Origin: Prevotella sp. UBA5387
Lineage (GTDB): Bacteria > Bacteroidota > Bacteroidia > Bacteroidales > Bacteroidaceae
Assembly: GCA_002407775.1 (NCBI GenBank)
Contig: DHOP01000005.1
Span: 1 to 64,000, forward strand
Reading direction: 5' to 3'
DNA: 64,000 nt
This document shows, piece after piece, positions 37,440 through 47,161 of the stretch. The notes under the pieces were generated by a model. The model was given only the letters and a program-made list of their open reading frames with translations, did not search any database and was not told the origin of the DNA. Position 1 is the first letter of the stretch. Every line of letters starts with the position of its first letter. A program made the position numbers and the translations under genes.

Positions 37440-37478
37440 GAATGGGGAGTGAGCGAAGCGTTGACTCCCCATTCTTTT
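37440..37478 (+). terminator. intrinsic terminator after the 902-residue protein gene
   Basis: GAATGGGGAGT (37440-37450) pairs with ACTCCCCATTC (37464-37474), followed by TTTT. The pectate lyase gene starts 32 bp beyond, so the two genes may be partly uncoupled. Confidence 0.75.
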
Positions 37479-37509
37479 CATCTACTTAAGACTAATAATA
37501 ATCAAAACA

Positions 37510-40464
37510 ATGAAAAGACTTCTATCAATTATGGCCGTTGTCATGGTCACCTTTACACTTCATGCCCAGCTCCCGGCATTTCCTGGAGCCGAAGGGTTCG
37601 GTGCTTTAGCCACAGGAGGGCGCGAAAGCCGCACTGTGGTACATGTGACCAACCTTAATGCCGATGGCCCCGGCTCACTGGCAGAGGCGCTTAACGGCAG
37701 TAATAGAATCGTAGTTTTTGATGTGGGAGGGATCATCAACCTCTCCCCTTCCCAAATGATAGCTATCGATCAGCATGACAACATCACTGTACTTGGACAG
37801 ACTGCTCCAGGTGATGGTATCACTATCTATGGCAATCGCGTACTTATCCGTAACTGCAAGAACATCATTTTTCGCTACATTCGTATGCGAGGGTCCATCA
37901 ATATGGCAAGTGACGCAGAGACATTGACCATGGATTATGCAGAGAATGTTGTCCTCGACCACTGCTCTATATCCTGGGGCAGGTGGGATGACGTGCACAT
38001 CAAGGAGGCCAATGACATCACTTGGCAATACTGCATCATCTCCGAGGGTATTGACCCTCAGCGCTTCGGCGCCATCACCGATGGTACACGCAACTGGACT
38101 ATCAGCCATTGCCTATGGATAGACAATAACAGCCGCAATCCCAAGATGAAGTGCTATGCCCAAATGATCAACTCTGTGGTCTATAATGGAGGCAACGGTG
38201 TGGTTGGCGGACATTCCTCAGCAGACAATTACCAGGACCTTATCAACAACTATTACATTGCTGGTCCTCAAGGGGAAAGTGATTATAGCCAGTGGACTGC
38301 GACGGACCATCTGTATCAGAGGGGGAATCTTAGGGACAACAATAAGGATGGAGTACTTAATGGAACAGAGTATATCAATACCTCGTGCACAAACATGGAC
38401 TATCCTCATTTCGCACCAACGGCACCCGTTACCATCGAGTCACCAGAAGAGGCTTATGCATCCGTTGTTGCTCAAGCAGGATGCAGTCGTGTTCGCGATA
38501 TTCACGATTTGCGTCTCATAAACCAGCTCAAGAGCTTGGGAACTGACGGAAAAATACTCACCAGCGAGGGCGACGTTGGCGGCATTGGCACGCTAAACGG
38601 AGGAACACCGATTATAGATAGTGACCACGATGGTATAGCAGACGATTGGGAAACAGCCAATGGATTAAATCCTAACAATGCGTCTGATGCCGTGGAAACT
38701 GCTCCTGACGGATATCTATGGATTGAAAAATATGCCAATAGCCTTGCTTCAGAAACTTCTTTTCTGACGTATCCCACTGGGTTAAAAATTGACTATATAG
38801 GCAGTGACAAAACCACTGCAGGGATTAGTTGGGTTAATGCTGACAATAGGGCTACCGCCATCTTGCTCGAAATGAGCAACGATGGCGATAATTTTATACA
38901 GGTAGACTCCTTCTCTGCCAAGTCAACCTTTCGTAGTTTCACGAACATGAACCCAGAGAAAGTCTATTACTTTCGCCTTCGTTCCACTGATGGCAAACGA
39001 TATTCTAGCTATTCCAGCATTGTCTCCATCAATGAGCCACCAGGCATTCAGCCAGGTGGCGGTACTTCAGCAAACGTCAAGGCATTCATGCCAAAGGCTG
39101 GAAAGTTGTATCGCATCATCTGCTACGCCAGCCAATACTACAACAGCGGAACTACCATGGGCGGCGCCCCACAATACCTCACCACAGGTACTTTAGGGAC
39201 AAACACGACTTTAGTCTCTACTACGGTTTTCGATGCACAAAACCCAGCCATTCTTTGGACCATCCAGCAAGATAGTATTGATTCTACTCAATACAAGATA
39301 CACTCTTACAGCAGAGACATCAGCTTATCGCCAACCATGGTCAACGACTACATTGTTTTAGACCAATCGGCTAACAAGTTCAACATCACATTCGTCGGAA
39401 ACTTCCTCCCCAAACAATCAGGAATGTCAGATTCACTATCGTTTTATCGTATCAACAGTCCTGACAACAACAACTATCAGATTCGAGCCAAGTCGGCTAC
39501 GCAATGGCTTTGGGGCGGAGGTACAATTACAAGAGCCGATATGATCTTCACGTTTCAAGAGATTGATGCAAGCCTCATCGGAATTTACATTAAAAATCTA
39601 AAAGCTAAAGTAGATGAGGCCGAGGTCTTGTTGAGCAGTGCTACGACCGGCACCGGCACCCTACAATACCCCGATGGTGCCCGTGATGCCCTCGTAGGCT
39701 CTATCGAAGACGCCTATGGCTATTTGTCAAACTATAAGACTTTACATAGTACACAAGCCGAAATTGATTCCATTCAACAGGTCGTAACCAATCAAATCTC
39801 TGCCTTTACAAAGCTGAGAAACGTTAATTGGGGCGAATGTGACACCACGAAATACTTCGCTATCTATAGCTACGGCACTGCCTCCAATAGCGGTACGACC
39901 ACAGCCTCTGCCTCAACGGCTCGTCGCTATCTAGCCGATTATGGTGTCGGATTGGTATTCCGAGTAGGCCTGACAGATGCAGAGACAGCCCAAGACACGC
40001 TTCTAGTGTCGAGGAATGCACAATGGTTTTGTACACCAGACACACTTCACAAAGGCTCGTTCTGGGTCAAAAACGTGGCTACAGGCCATTATTTAAATGT
40101 CGCTAACATAGGTTTGGCAACCTCGCCAACCACGACATATCCAGTCTATAACAACACAGATAACGGCAAATACGCCTTCTCTGTATATGCTTCATTGACT
40201 AACACCACCAGTCTCAGCATTGGAACCATAGACGCTGACGGTCTTGGCGGTTCCCTTCAGAATTTCTCAGGCACGGCAAACCGCACCCGCCTACGCTGGA
40301 TTTTCGATGCCACGGGCGATGTTTCGACCACAGGGATCAAATCCCCCATCACCACAAGGGATAATGGAAAGAATGATGCTTGGTACAATCTCGTAGGCAT
40401 CAAGGTTTCAAAACCATCAAAGGGAATCTACATCCACAAAGGAAAGGCCGTTTTAGTGCCATAG
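37510..40464 (+). CDS. secreted pectate lyase, polysaccharide lyase family 1-like, multidomain
   Basis: A 984-residue exported enzyme with signal peptide (MKRLLSIMAVVMVTFTLHAQ). Residues about 25-360 form the right-handed beta-helix lyase, opening FPGAEGFGALATGGRESRTV and continuing with VVFDVGGIINL, IRNCKNIIFRYIRMR and LDHCSISWGRWDD. These are PL1 hallmarks. A DSDHDGIADDWE calcium-binding-like loop lies near 370, a fibronectin-III-like module near 420-507 and further modules behind it. The tail KGIYIHKGKAVLVP resembles a type IX sorting end. It should cleave pectate at the cell surface or outside the cell. No SusC/SusD genes are adjacent, so it is not in a classical polysaccharide utilization locus. 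Confidence 0.9.
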   Translation: MKRLLSIMAVVMVTFTLHAQLPAFPGAEGFGALATGGRESRTVVHVTNLNADGPGSLAEALNGSNRIVVFDVGGIINLSPSQMIAIDQHDNITVLGQTAPGDGITIYGNRVLIRNCKNIIFRYIRMRGSINMASDAETLTMDYAENVVLDHCSISWGRWDDVHIKEANDITWQYCIISEGIDPQRFGAITDGTRNWTISHCLWIDNNSRNPKMKCYAQMINSVVYNGGNGVVGGHSSADNYQDLINNYYIAGPQGESDYSQWTATDHLYQRGNLRDNNKDGVLNGTEYINTSCTNMDYPHFAPTAPVTIESPEEAYASVVAQAGCSRVRDIHDLRLINQLKSLGTDGKILTSEGDVGGIGTLNGGTPIIDSDHDGIADDWETANGLNPNNASDAVETAPDGYLWIEKYANSLASETSFLTYPTGLKIDYIGSDKTTAGISWVNADNRATAILLEMSNDGDNFIQVDSFSAKSTFRSFTNMNPEKVYYFRLRSTDGKRYSSYSSIVSINEPPGIQPGGGTSANVKAFMPKAGKLYRIICYASQYYNSGTTMGGAPQYLTTGTLGTNTTLVSTTVFDAQNPAILWTIQQDSIDSTQYKIHSYSRDISLSPTMVNDYIVLDQSANKFNITFVGNFLPKQSGMSDSLSFYRINSPDNNNYQIRAKSATQWLWGGGTITRADMIFTFQEIDASLIGIYIKNLKAKVDEAEVLLSSATTGTGTLQYPDGARDALVGSIEDAYGYLSNYKTLHSTQAEIDSIQQVVTNQISAFTKLRNVNWGECDTTKYFAIYSYGTASNSGTTTASASTARRYLADYGVGLVFRVGLTDAETAQDTLLVSRNAQWFCTPDTLHKGSFWVKNVATGHYLNVANIGLATSPTTTYPVYNNTDNGKYAFSVYASLTNTTSLSIGTIDADGLGGSLQNFSGTANRTRLRWIFDATGDVSTTGIKSPITTRDNGKNDAWYNLVGIKVSKPSKGIYIHKGKAVLVP

Positions 40465-40486
40465 TTTTCACCTTCTAAAACTATGG
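40459..40486 (+). terminator. hairpin spanning the pectate lyase stop codon
   Basis: CCATAGTTTT (40459-40468) pairs with AAAACTATGG (40477-40486) around an 8-nt loop. The left arm contains the TAG stop. No T-run follows, so termination is uncertain. Confidence 0.45.
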
Positions 40487-40509
40487 TTCACAGAAGCCAT
40501 TAAATAAAA

Positions 40510-40538
40510 AACGGGAAAGAGCCTAGCTCTTTCCCGTT
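40510..40538 (-). terminator. intrinsic terminator overlapping the mutS stop codon
   Basis: A perfect 13-bp stem (AACGGGAAAGAGC at 40510-40522, partner 40526-40538) with a 3-nt loop that is exactly the mutS stop codon. On the minus strand it runs into TTTTATTTA. It may also stop plus-strand transcription from the pectate lyase gene. Confidence 0.85.
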
Positions 40539-43189
40539 ACTATTTTCTTGATATCGTTGAGTTTGTTGAGTGCTTCCACAGGCGTAAGGTTATTGATATC
40601 CAGTCCAAGTATCTCGTCACGAACTTGCGAGAGCACAGGATCATCGAGTTGGAAGATGCTTAGCTGAACGCCGTCACGCGTATCGGCAAGCTTATCAATG
40701 GATGGTTTGCCCACACTTCCAACCTCAGCATTATCTGCCTCTAATTGCTTTAGGATGATATTGGCGCGCTTCACGATGGAGCGCGGCATACCTGCAATCT
40801 CTGCAACGTGAATACCAAAGGAGTGCTCCGAGCCACCTTGCATGAGCTTACGGAGGAAGATTACCTTCCCGTCCAATTCCTTCACAGAGACATTATAGTT
40901 CTTAATGCGAGGGAAATGCTTCTCCATTTCATTCAGCTCATGATAGTGGGTGGCAAACAAAGTGCGCGCTTTGGCATGTGGCTGTTCATGCAAATACTCC
41001 ACGATGGCCCATGCAATGGAGATACCATCATAGGTCGATGTGCCACGTCCTAGTTCATCGAAGAGCACCAATGAGTGTGGTGTGACATTGTTAAGGATGT
41101 CGGATGCCTCCGTCATCTCCACCATAAAAGTCGATTCTCCCGACGAAATATTGTCGCTAGCACCCACTCTTGTGAAGATTTTATCCACCAAACCGATTCT
41201 CGCGCTCTCTGCAGGCACAAAACAACCCAACTGGGCCAACAGTACAATTAGTGCCGTTTGACGCAACAGAGCGGATTTTCCGGCCATGTTAGGACCCGTT
41301 ATCATCATGATTTGCTGCCGCTCGGTGTCAAGGTAAACATCATTAGGCACATAGCGTTCGCCTAGTGGCATCTGAGTCTCGATGACAGGATGGCGACCCT
41401 GATGGATGTCTATCACGTCGCTATCGTCCACCACTGGCCTTACATAGACGTTGTCTTCCGATACCTTTGCAAACGAAAGCAGGCAATCGATGTTGGCCAA
41501 TACGTTTGCGTTGATTTGAATATGGGGAATAAATTCCTGCATGGCAGAGATGAGTTCCGCAAAGAGTTGTGTCTCGCGCCCAAGTATTTTCTCGTCCGCC
41601 CCGAGTATCTTCTCCTCGTATTCCTTCAGTTCAGGCGTGATGTATCGCTCTGCCTGGGCCAGCGTCTGCTTGCGTATCCATGTCTCAGGCACACGGTCCT
41701 TGAAGGTGTTGCGCACCTCGAGATAGTAGCCGAATACATTGTTGAAGCCTACTTTAAGCGAAGATATGCCGGTCTTCTCAATCTCCTCCTGTTGTATTTC
41801 GAGCAGGTAGTTTTTTCCACCACGTGATATTCGGCGCAACTCATCTAGTTCCTTGTCATAGCCATCAGCAATGACGTTGCCCTTATTGACGAGTAGTGGC
41901 GGGTCGGGTTGTATTTCCCTGCCTATTCGGTCACGCAGGCTTTCACAGAGATTCAGTTGCTCTCCAAGTCGCTTCAGACCGTCATGCTCGGCATTTAGGC
42001 AGGCCAACTTAATAGGCTGAATAGCCATCAGCGCATTCTTCAGTTGCACCACCTCGCGCGGTGACACCCTTCCCACGGCCACTTTCGATATGATTCGTTC
42101 CAAATCGCCTACGCGATGTAACTGCTCATCAACCAATTGTCTGAAGTCGGGATGCTTGAAAAAATACTCCACGATATCCTGTCTGTCAGTGATTTGAGCT
42201 ACATCTTTCAGTGGGAAGACCATCCATCGACGCAACAGACGACCACCCATAGGGGTCACGGTATGGTCTATCACGTTGAGCAACGACACACCATCGTCTT
42301 GCATTGACTGCAAAATCTCCAGCGAACGAATGGTGAATTTATCCAGTCGCACATACTTCTCCTCCTCTATTCGCTTAAGAGAAGTGATATGGTTGATGTT
42401 AGTATGCTGAGTGATCTCGAGGTATTGCATGATAGCTCCCGATGCCACGATACCAGCACGAAGATGCTCTACGCCGAAGCCCTTGAGGTTTTTGGTGCCA
42501 AAATGCTTCAGCAACTTCTGGCGAGCAGACTGCTCCGTGAACACCCAGTCATCGAGTTCGAATACGCAATAGCGTGTACCAAAGTAGCGTTCGAAATCCT
42601 TTTTACGGTCGCGATCATAGAGAACTTCCTTTGGCGAGAAGCTACCCAGCAGCTTCTCAACGTAGTCATAGCTCCCCTGTCCAGTGAGAAATTCGCCCGT
42701 GGAGATGTCAAGGAAGCTCACGCCACATGCCGTCTTGTCAAAATGTACAGCAGCAAGGAAGTTGTTTTCCTTATAGTTGAGCACATTGTCGCTCATCGCA
42801 ATGCCAGGCGTTACAAGCTCGGTGATGCCGCGTTTCACCATCTTGTCCATCTCGGTAAGCCCCTTCTTGCCCTTGATGGCTTCGCGTTTCTTCTTGGGGT
42901 CTTCCAACTGGTCACAGATAGCTACACGTCTGCCAGCACGAATCAACTTTGGCAGATAGGTGTCGAGGGCATGATGAGGGAATCCCGCCATCTCAGTGGA
43001 TGCCACACTCCCACCATTATTGCGCCTGGTAAGGGTGATACCAAGTATGCCAGAGGCCTCCACGGCGTCCTTGCCATAGGTCTCATAGAAGTCGCCACAA
43101 CGGAAAAGGAGGAGCGCATCGGGATGTTTCGTCTTCATGGAGAAAAACTGTTTCATCATCGGTGTCATTCCCTTATCATTCGTTGACAT
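40523..43189 (-). CDS. mutS: DNA mismatch repair protein MutS
   Basis: An 888-residue MutS of standard length. The mismatch-recognition domain carries the Phe-x-Glu motif in [14 protein letters not shown] (about 29-42). The ABC-type ATPase has Walker [14 protein letters not shown] (about 635), Walker [19 protein letters not shown] (about 710) and [12 protein letters not shown]. It recognises base mismatches and recruits MutL. The last four codons form part of its own terminator stem. Confidence 0.97.
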   Translation of the reverse strand: MSTNDKGMTPMMKQFFSMKTKHPDALLLFRCGDFYETYGKDAVEASGILGITLTRRNNGGSVASTEMAGFPHHALDTYLPKLIRAGRRVAICDQLEDPKKKREAIKGKKGLTEMDKMVKRGITELVTPGIAMSDNVLNYKENNFLAAVHFDKTACGVSFLDISTGEFLTGQGSYDYVEKLLGSFSPKEVLYDRDRKKDFERYFGTRYCVFELDDWVFTEQSARQKLLKHFGTKNLKGFGVEHLRAGIVASGAIMQYLEITQHTNINHITSLKRIEEEKYVRLDKFTIRSLEILQSMQDDGVSLLNVIDHTVTPMGGRLLRRWMVFPLKDVAQITDRQDIVEYFFKHPDFRQLVDEQLHRVGDLERIISKVAVGRVSPREVVQLKNALMAIQPIKLACLNAEHDGLKRLGEQLNLCESLRDRIGREIQPDPPLLVNKGNVIADGYDKELDELRRISRGGKNYLLEIQQEEIEKTGISSLKVGFNNVFGYYLEVRNTFKDRVPETWIRKQTLAQAERYITPELKEYEEKILGADEKILGRETQLFAELISAMQEFIPHIQINANVLANIDCLLSFAKVSEDNVYVRPVVDDSDVIDIHQGRHPVIETQMPLGERYVPNDVYLDTERQQIMMITGPNMAGKSALLRQTALIVLLAQLGCFVPAESARIGLVDKIFTRVGASDNISSGESTFMVEMTEASDILNNVTPHSLVLFDELGRGTSTYDGISIAWAIVEYLHEQPHAKARTLFATHYHELNEMEKHFPRIKNYNVSVKELDGKVIFLRKLMQGGSEHSFGIHVAEIAGMPRSIVKRANIILKQLEADNAEVGSVGKPSIDKLADTRDGVQLSIFQLDDPVLSQVRDEILGLDINNLTPVEALNKLNDIKKIVTGKS

Positions 43190-43285
43190 AATGGATATCC
43201 TTTCTTAGATTTGCTTTTATTTCGCTCAGACCTTACATGGAGAGCTTATTTCGAATAGTTTGACAATGCAAGCAATCACCCTGGG

Positions 43286-43909
43286 TTACATATAGTCTAC
43301 CTTGACAACGACCACTCTGATGTTTTGGTCTGCCTTATTGGTCTTTATTTTTGCGATGTGCCAGTCTCCAGGGAAGAAGAGGAAGAACCTAGACGTCTTA
43401 CTATCATAGAAACGTGCCTTCTTCACGTCATAGTCGTAATGCATTGCATCAGGCTTATACTCAGTGTTAGGCTTGCTTGTCAAATGGTCGATGATTCCGA
43501 AACGCTCAGTGCCCTTCACCACATATTGAAAGTCAATGTGATGTAAATGACTTTCCGTACGTTGATCCTTCAAGTCTCTGTTGACATCATCCTCTATGCT
43601 TGCCACCATTTCGGTGCCTGGGATAGGAATTCTTCCCTTTGGCAATGCCAGAAGGTCGGTCTTTCCAAGCCAGTCGAACAAAGCCTTCCATTGAGCGGGA
43701 TTCTTTTGGTATTGCAGATAGAAATCCACAGCATTGACGGTCTTATGTGGGTCGGCCTTGGTAAATCCATTTCGCCAAGCGCCACTCTTCAACCATTCTT
43801 GCGCCTGCTTGCGCAAAGCCTTGTCTCCATAATACTGCGTGTAAACGCCCTTAGCCTGAAGGTTGACTGCTATGAAGCAGGCAGCAAGGAATGTCAAAAT
43901 TCTTTTCAT
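43286..43909 (-). CDS. exported YhcH/YjgK/YiaL-family protein
   Basis: A 207-residue protein from the ATG at 43909 (an upstream TTG is less likely). It begins with a signal peptide (MKRILTFLAACFIAVNLQA) followed by a DUF386-type cupin-like domain: PIPGTEMVASIEDDVNRDL, the metal-ligand-like RTESHLHHIDFQYVV, FFLFFPGDWHIAKI. Enterobacterial YhcH is a cytoplasmic protein linked to sialic acid use and has no signal, so this exported form may act on sugars in the periplasm. It lies 97 bp downstream of mutS on the same strand with no clear promoter of its own. Substrate is not known. Confidence 0.85.
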   Translation of the reverse strand: MKRILTFLAACFIAVNLQAKGVYTQYYGDKALRKQAQEWLKSGAWRNGFTKADPHKTVNAVDFYLQYQKNPAQWKALFDWLGKTDLLALPKGRIPIPGTEMVASIEDDVNRDLKDQRTESHLHHIDFQYVVKGTERFGIIDHLTSKPNTEYKPDAMHYDYDVKKARFYDSKTSRFFLFFPGDWHIAKIKTNKADQNIRVVVVKVDYM

Positions 43910-44079
43910 CGATTCTATATTGTTCAATTTTTGAATCCTTCTTTCATGAACTACAGTGGTTCATTCGATGATGGATATCTTTCGTTTGTGTTATGTACAA
44001 GTCTATTTTTCAATCTCTAAAGGATATCTTCGGAGAATATATGCCACTTTATTAGAGTAGATATAACTGAGAAATCCCC

Positions 44080-45309
44080 TTATTTTTTAACCAGATTGCC
44101 TAATCCTGAAAGGAGCGCACGCGCCAGCGGATTATTGTCAAAGTTATCGTCTTCATCCTTTGAAGGCTCCTCGGCAAAGTCTAGTTTGCGTGGGTCTCGC
44201 TCCACTACCTTGTATGCTGAGCGACCATGAATGCGCGTTCTTGTGAATCCAGCGTCCTGCAAGGCAAAGCCGACGTCCTGGTTCACGTGCTCTCCGGGAG
44301 TCCAGTAAGGGTACTCCCGCATCAATCTATCGATGATGGCATCGATATAAGTGGCCTTCACTTTCTTACCCCTAGCCGGGGAAGCGTAGAGCATCGTGAC
44401 CATTTTGACCAAGTTATCAGCCTCTTGGAAGGGCGAATTCTTTACCGCCATGCTCTCCCGTTCCTCGTCAGTGAGCCCATAGTCGGCACCGTTTTCGAGT
44501 TCAGCGTTTAGTTGGGCATAGAGTTTCTCGTATGGTACGGGCGTTTCAAGATTAATCTTATGCTGTACCTCCACACACACTAGATGGGCCGCCCCCAAGG
44601 CATCGGTCATGGGATGCATGTTGCCTGTTGTAGCGATGCATGCTGCAAAAGCTGGTCTTCGCTCCGTACTCTTGCCAAAAGGAGTGCGGAAAACTGGCGT
44701 ACTGCGTGAGAAAAGGTAACGTACTAACGGCTCTTGTTCAGTGTTCTCCTGATAGAACTCGTCGATGCAAAGCAACAGGTTGGTAGTCACAAGCTCATGA
44801 ACATCTGCCGTCGAACGCAAGTGAATCTGGTCTGTATAGTATGACCTCAACTCAGGAGGAAGGATTATATTACAGAAGGATGTCTTGCCAAAGCCAAACT
44901 GCCCTACAATGACGGGCACAATAATGTCCCGCTGTGCCACCTCGCGCCCAATCCATCGTGCCACCATTTGCAACAGCCATTTATGAAACAGACCGTCCCA
45001 ATCAGTGTTCGTTGTGATGATGCGCTGTGCCAATGCCTCTACATAATCTTTGCCATCCCATTCGTCAAGGCCTTCCATCCAGGCCTTGGCCGGGTTCCAC
45101 TGCTCAATAAGCGTGGACTGGATATAGCGCTCCAAAAGCGTGTCTGTGAGCCCAACACCATCGCGTCCCGCCTCAAGAATGATGGTATTCATGCCCTCGG
45201 GTGATAGAGGGCGATAGTCCTCGTCTTCTTTGGGTGCATAGAGTGTCGCACCAGTAAGTACGTTTCGACGCAGTCTGCAATGCGATTCCAGGTAAGTCAG
45301 GGCATCCAT
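44080..45309 (-). CDS. VirE-family P-loop ATPase with C-terminal DUF3874-like region
   Basis: A 409-residue protein from the ATG at 45309. The central AAA-like ATPase has Walker A GQFGFGKTSFCN (about 134-145), Walker B LLLCIDEFYQ (about 180) and sensor-like CIATTGNMHP (about 228). The C-terminal MREYPYWTPGEHV...ALQDAGFTRTRIHGRSAYK matches the DUF3874 region of Bacteroidetes VirE proteins. These are usually found with an N-terminal primase-like (BT4734) domain in mobile elements; that domain is absent here. The short polar and acidic C-terminal tail ends GLGNLVKK. The function of the stand-alone form is unknown; helicase or primase-helper activity is a guess. A Fic gene lies directly upstream. 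Confidence 0.8.
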   Translation of the reverse strand: MDALTYLESHCRLRRNVLTGATLYAPKEDEDYRPLSPEGMNTIILEAGRDGVGLTDTLLERYIQSTLIEQWNPAKAWMEGLDEWDGKDYVEALAQRIITTNTDWDGLFHKWLLQMVARWIGREVAQRDIIVPVIVGQFGFGKTSFCNIILPPELRSYYTDQIHLRSTADVHELVTTNLLLCIDEFYQENTEQEPLVRYLFSRSTPVFRTPFGKSTERRPAFAACIATTGNMHPMTDALGAAHLVCVEVQHKINLETPVPYEKLYAQLNAELENGADYGLTDEERESMAVKNSPFQEADNLVKMVTMLYASPARGKKVKATYIDAIIDRLMREYPYWTPGEHVNQDVGFALQDAGFTRTRIHGRSAYKVVERDPRKLDFAEEPSKDEDDNFDNNPLARALLSGLGNLVKK

Positions 45310-45330
45310 GGGCAATATTTTTATGATTTA

Positions 45331-45338
45331 CAAAGATA
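45331..45338 (-). promoter_or_regulatory. -7 box for the VirE-like gene
   Basis: TATCTTTG on the minus strand, only 22 bp upstream of the ATG at 45309, suggesting a very short leader. Confidence 0.55.
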
Positions 45339-45441
45339 CTAAAAAGCCCAAAAGGAAAGAAACAAGTAGCGGAAAATCCTTGGACGCCTGACATATATCC
45401 TCACTTTGTCAGCATGATATACGGCGAAATGCTTTCCAAAA

Positions 45442-45468
45442 CTTTCCAATTTAGCAAGGATTGGAAAG
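45442..45468. promoter_or_regulatory. inverted repeat between the Fic and VirE-like genes
   Basis: CTTTCCAAT (45442-45450) pairs with ATTGGAAAG (45460-45468) around a 9-nt loop. A further CTTTCCAA lies just to the left at 45432-45439. It could be the Fic terminator, as TTTTGG follows on the minus strand, or an operator upstream of the VirE-like gene. Confidence 0.4.
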
Positions 45469-45472
45469 AATT

Positions 45473-46783
45473 TCATAGTTTCAGACCCTTTGTCCTACTG
45501 TCAAACTCGGTTCCCTTGACGTATCCTCGCTTAATCTTGTTAAGTGGAATCTCTGCCAAGAAACCCTGCTCCACCAATCCCATAATATCCGATTTTGCCG
45601 TGGTTGGCGTCACAGAAAACCGGCCTTGCACGTCTTTCACAGTCAACATCGTCTTAGGATGGTCGTAATATTCCTTAATAATCATGGCTTGTCGCTCCGA
45701 CAACCTCCCTAAACGCAGGAAGGAAGTGGCTTTCTCTCTCTTCTCATTCTGCACGTTGATGTATCGTTGCAGCTCCTTAAACGCAAGGCCAAGTACTCTA
45801 AGATTGTAGGCTATGAAATAGCCCATGTCATTATTCGAATATTCAGTATAGAGAAACGAATTCTCATAGCTTGCCTTAGACTTGTAGATGATGCGTGAGA
45901 TGGACAAGTATTCGGTCAGCCAATAGCCGTGCTTAAGCATGTACCAATAGAACAAGGCACGAGCCGTTCGGCCATTGCCGTCCACGAATGGATGCATGAA
46001 AGAGACCATAAAATGCACCACTATTGCACGAATGATGGGATGAATAAATTCTCGCTGCGATGATGAGTCATTGAAAAACTCGCATAGATGCTGCACAAAG
46101 CGGGAAATATCCTTGAACGATGGCGGGGTGTAGACCACCTCTTTAGTGATGCCATTGGCAACAACTACATCGTCGTTCATACGGAAACGTCCAGCATCCT
46201 CTGCTCTATCCAATGTTCGTTCGGTCATCAAACGATGGATCTGTAGCAGCAAAGCTTCATTGATATCCTTGTCCTTATTTTCTACAATGAATCGAATGGT
46301 CTGATAATTGTTATGGATCATTTGTTGCGACTTGTCCTTGGGAGAAATCTTATTACGCAACATTTCCTTAGCCACTTTTCTTGTTGTAGCCGCCCCTTCC
46401 ATCTGACTGGAGGATATGGCCTCCTCCATCAGCGAGCTCACCAAGTATCGCTCCTTGTGTGCATCCTGTATAACGTCATTCATTCCCCAAGCACCACCAA
46501 AATACAGATCCAACTCATGGCACTGCCGCTGCATCTCGTTCGTAAGCCCGAAATGCACACCATATTCCTTCCACACCTCTTGATCGTGCATCAGTCTAGC
46601 AGCACCGATGGCCGTCCATAAATCATGTGATGTAAATGGGGCTGGACAACGCTGATACTTCACCTTCGTCCAATAGTCGTAGTTAACATTGGCATCCTCT
46701 ACCATCTTCCTCATTTCATCAGGCAAAGGGTTAGTAAACAGCTCAAATAGCTGACTTAGTTCTATCTTCGGAGGACGCTCCAT
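45473..46783 (-). CDS. Fic-domain protein (AMPylase family) with N-terminal inhibitory helix
   Basis: A 436-residue Fic protein. The catalytic loop is HPFVDGNGRTAR (about 262-273), fully matching HPFxxGNGR, so it should be active in transferring AMP or a related group to a target hydroxyl. An upstream SSSQMEGA (about 124-131) matches the Sxxx E[G/N] inhibitory helix motif of self-inhibited class II Fic proteins. The C-terminal region near 375-425 looks like a winged helix (AMIIKEYYDHPKTMLTVKD, SVTPTTAKSDIMGLVEQG), so it may also regulate its own transcription. Target unknown. It forms a small accessory island with the VirE-like gene. Confidence 0.93.
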   Translation of the reverse strand: MERPPKIELSQLFELFTNPLPDEMRKMVEDANVNYDYWTKVKYQRCPAPFTSHDLWTAIGAARLMHDQEVWKEYGVHFGLTNEMQRQCHELDLYFGGAWGMNDVIQDAHKERYLVSSLMEEAISSSQMEGAATTRKVAKEMLRNKISPKDKSQQMIHNNYQTIRFIVENKDKDINEALLLQIHRLMTERTLDRAEDAGRFRMNDDVVVANGITKEVVYTPPSFKDISRFVQHLCEFFNDSSSQREFIHPIIRAIVVHFMVSFMHPFVDGNGRTARALFYWYMLKHGYWLTEYLSISRIIYKSKASYENSFLYTEYSNNDMGYFIAYNLRVLGLAFKELQRYINVQNEKREKATSFLRLGRLSERQAMIIKEYYDHPKTMLTVKDVQGRFSVTPTTAKSDIMGLVEQGFLAEIPLNKIKRGYVKGTEFDSRTKGLKL

Positions 46784-46803
46784 AACGATATCTTATTTGC
46801 TCA

Positions 46804-46811
46804 CAAAGATA
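46804..46811 (-). promoter_or_regulatory. -7 box for the Fic gene
   Basis: TATCTTTG on the minus strand, 20 bp upstream of the Fic ATG. Both island genes have the same box with an equally short leader. Confidence 0.55.
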
Positions 46812-46920
46812 ATAAAAAAACGAAATGAAAAGAAGAAAACAGACAAAAATTCAATTGATTTGGGTGCAGTATGGTCGCAGCATAGCTAAGCTATGTTTCT
46901 GAAAGGGCATCACCGAGGTT

Positions 46921-47008
46921 GTGATTCAATTTGATTCACGCCGTGATTTAATTTGTTTCACTACGTGATTCAATTTGATTCACTGCGTAAAACAATTTGA
47001 AACAGTAG
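46921..47008. repeat. 22-bp-period dyad array, locus D (4 units)
   Basis: Four 22-bp units, for example GTGATTCAATTTGATTCAC plus linkers GCC, TAC, TGC. It lies between the Fic start and the glutaminyl cyclase stop, in a 378-bp gap that otherwise holds only a 15-nt palindrome CATAGCTAAGCTATG at 46881-46895. Confidence 0.85.
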
Positions 47009-47161
47009 CCCTAAACATATTATCTGAAGACAATAAAGGCTCAACAGTTATTCTGCTGGGCCTGTATAATATGATAGTTCGCTAAATGTACTACTGTTGG
47101 TCCCCTTCAACAAGCTGAATAGTTTGAGAACGAGTCCTCTTCCTAGAAAGGCCTTGATAGT

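Noticed and set aside
34707..40464. Polysaccharide utilization locus
   Set aside because: No SusC/SusD pair and no dedicated sensor are adjacent to the pectate lyase gene.
42389..43186. 265-codon plus-strand open frame
   Set aside because: It is antisense inside mutS, whose motifs are complete; no sign of its own family.
44080..46783. Complete integrated mobile element
   Set aside because: No integrase, relaxase or attachment repeats were seen around the VirE-like and Fic genes.
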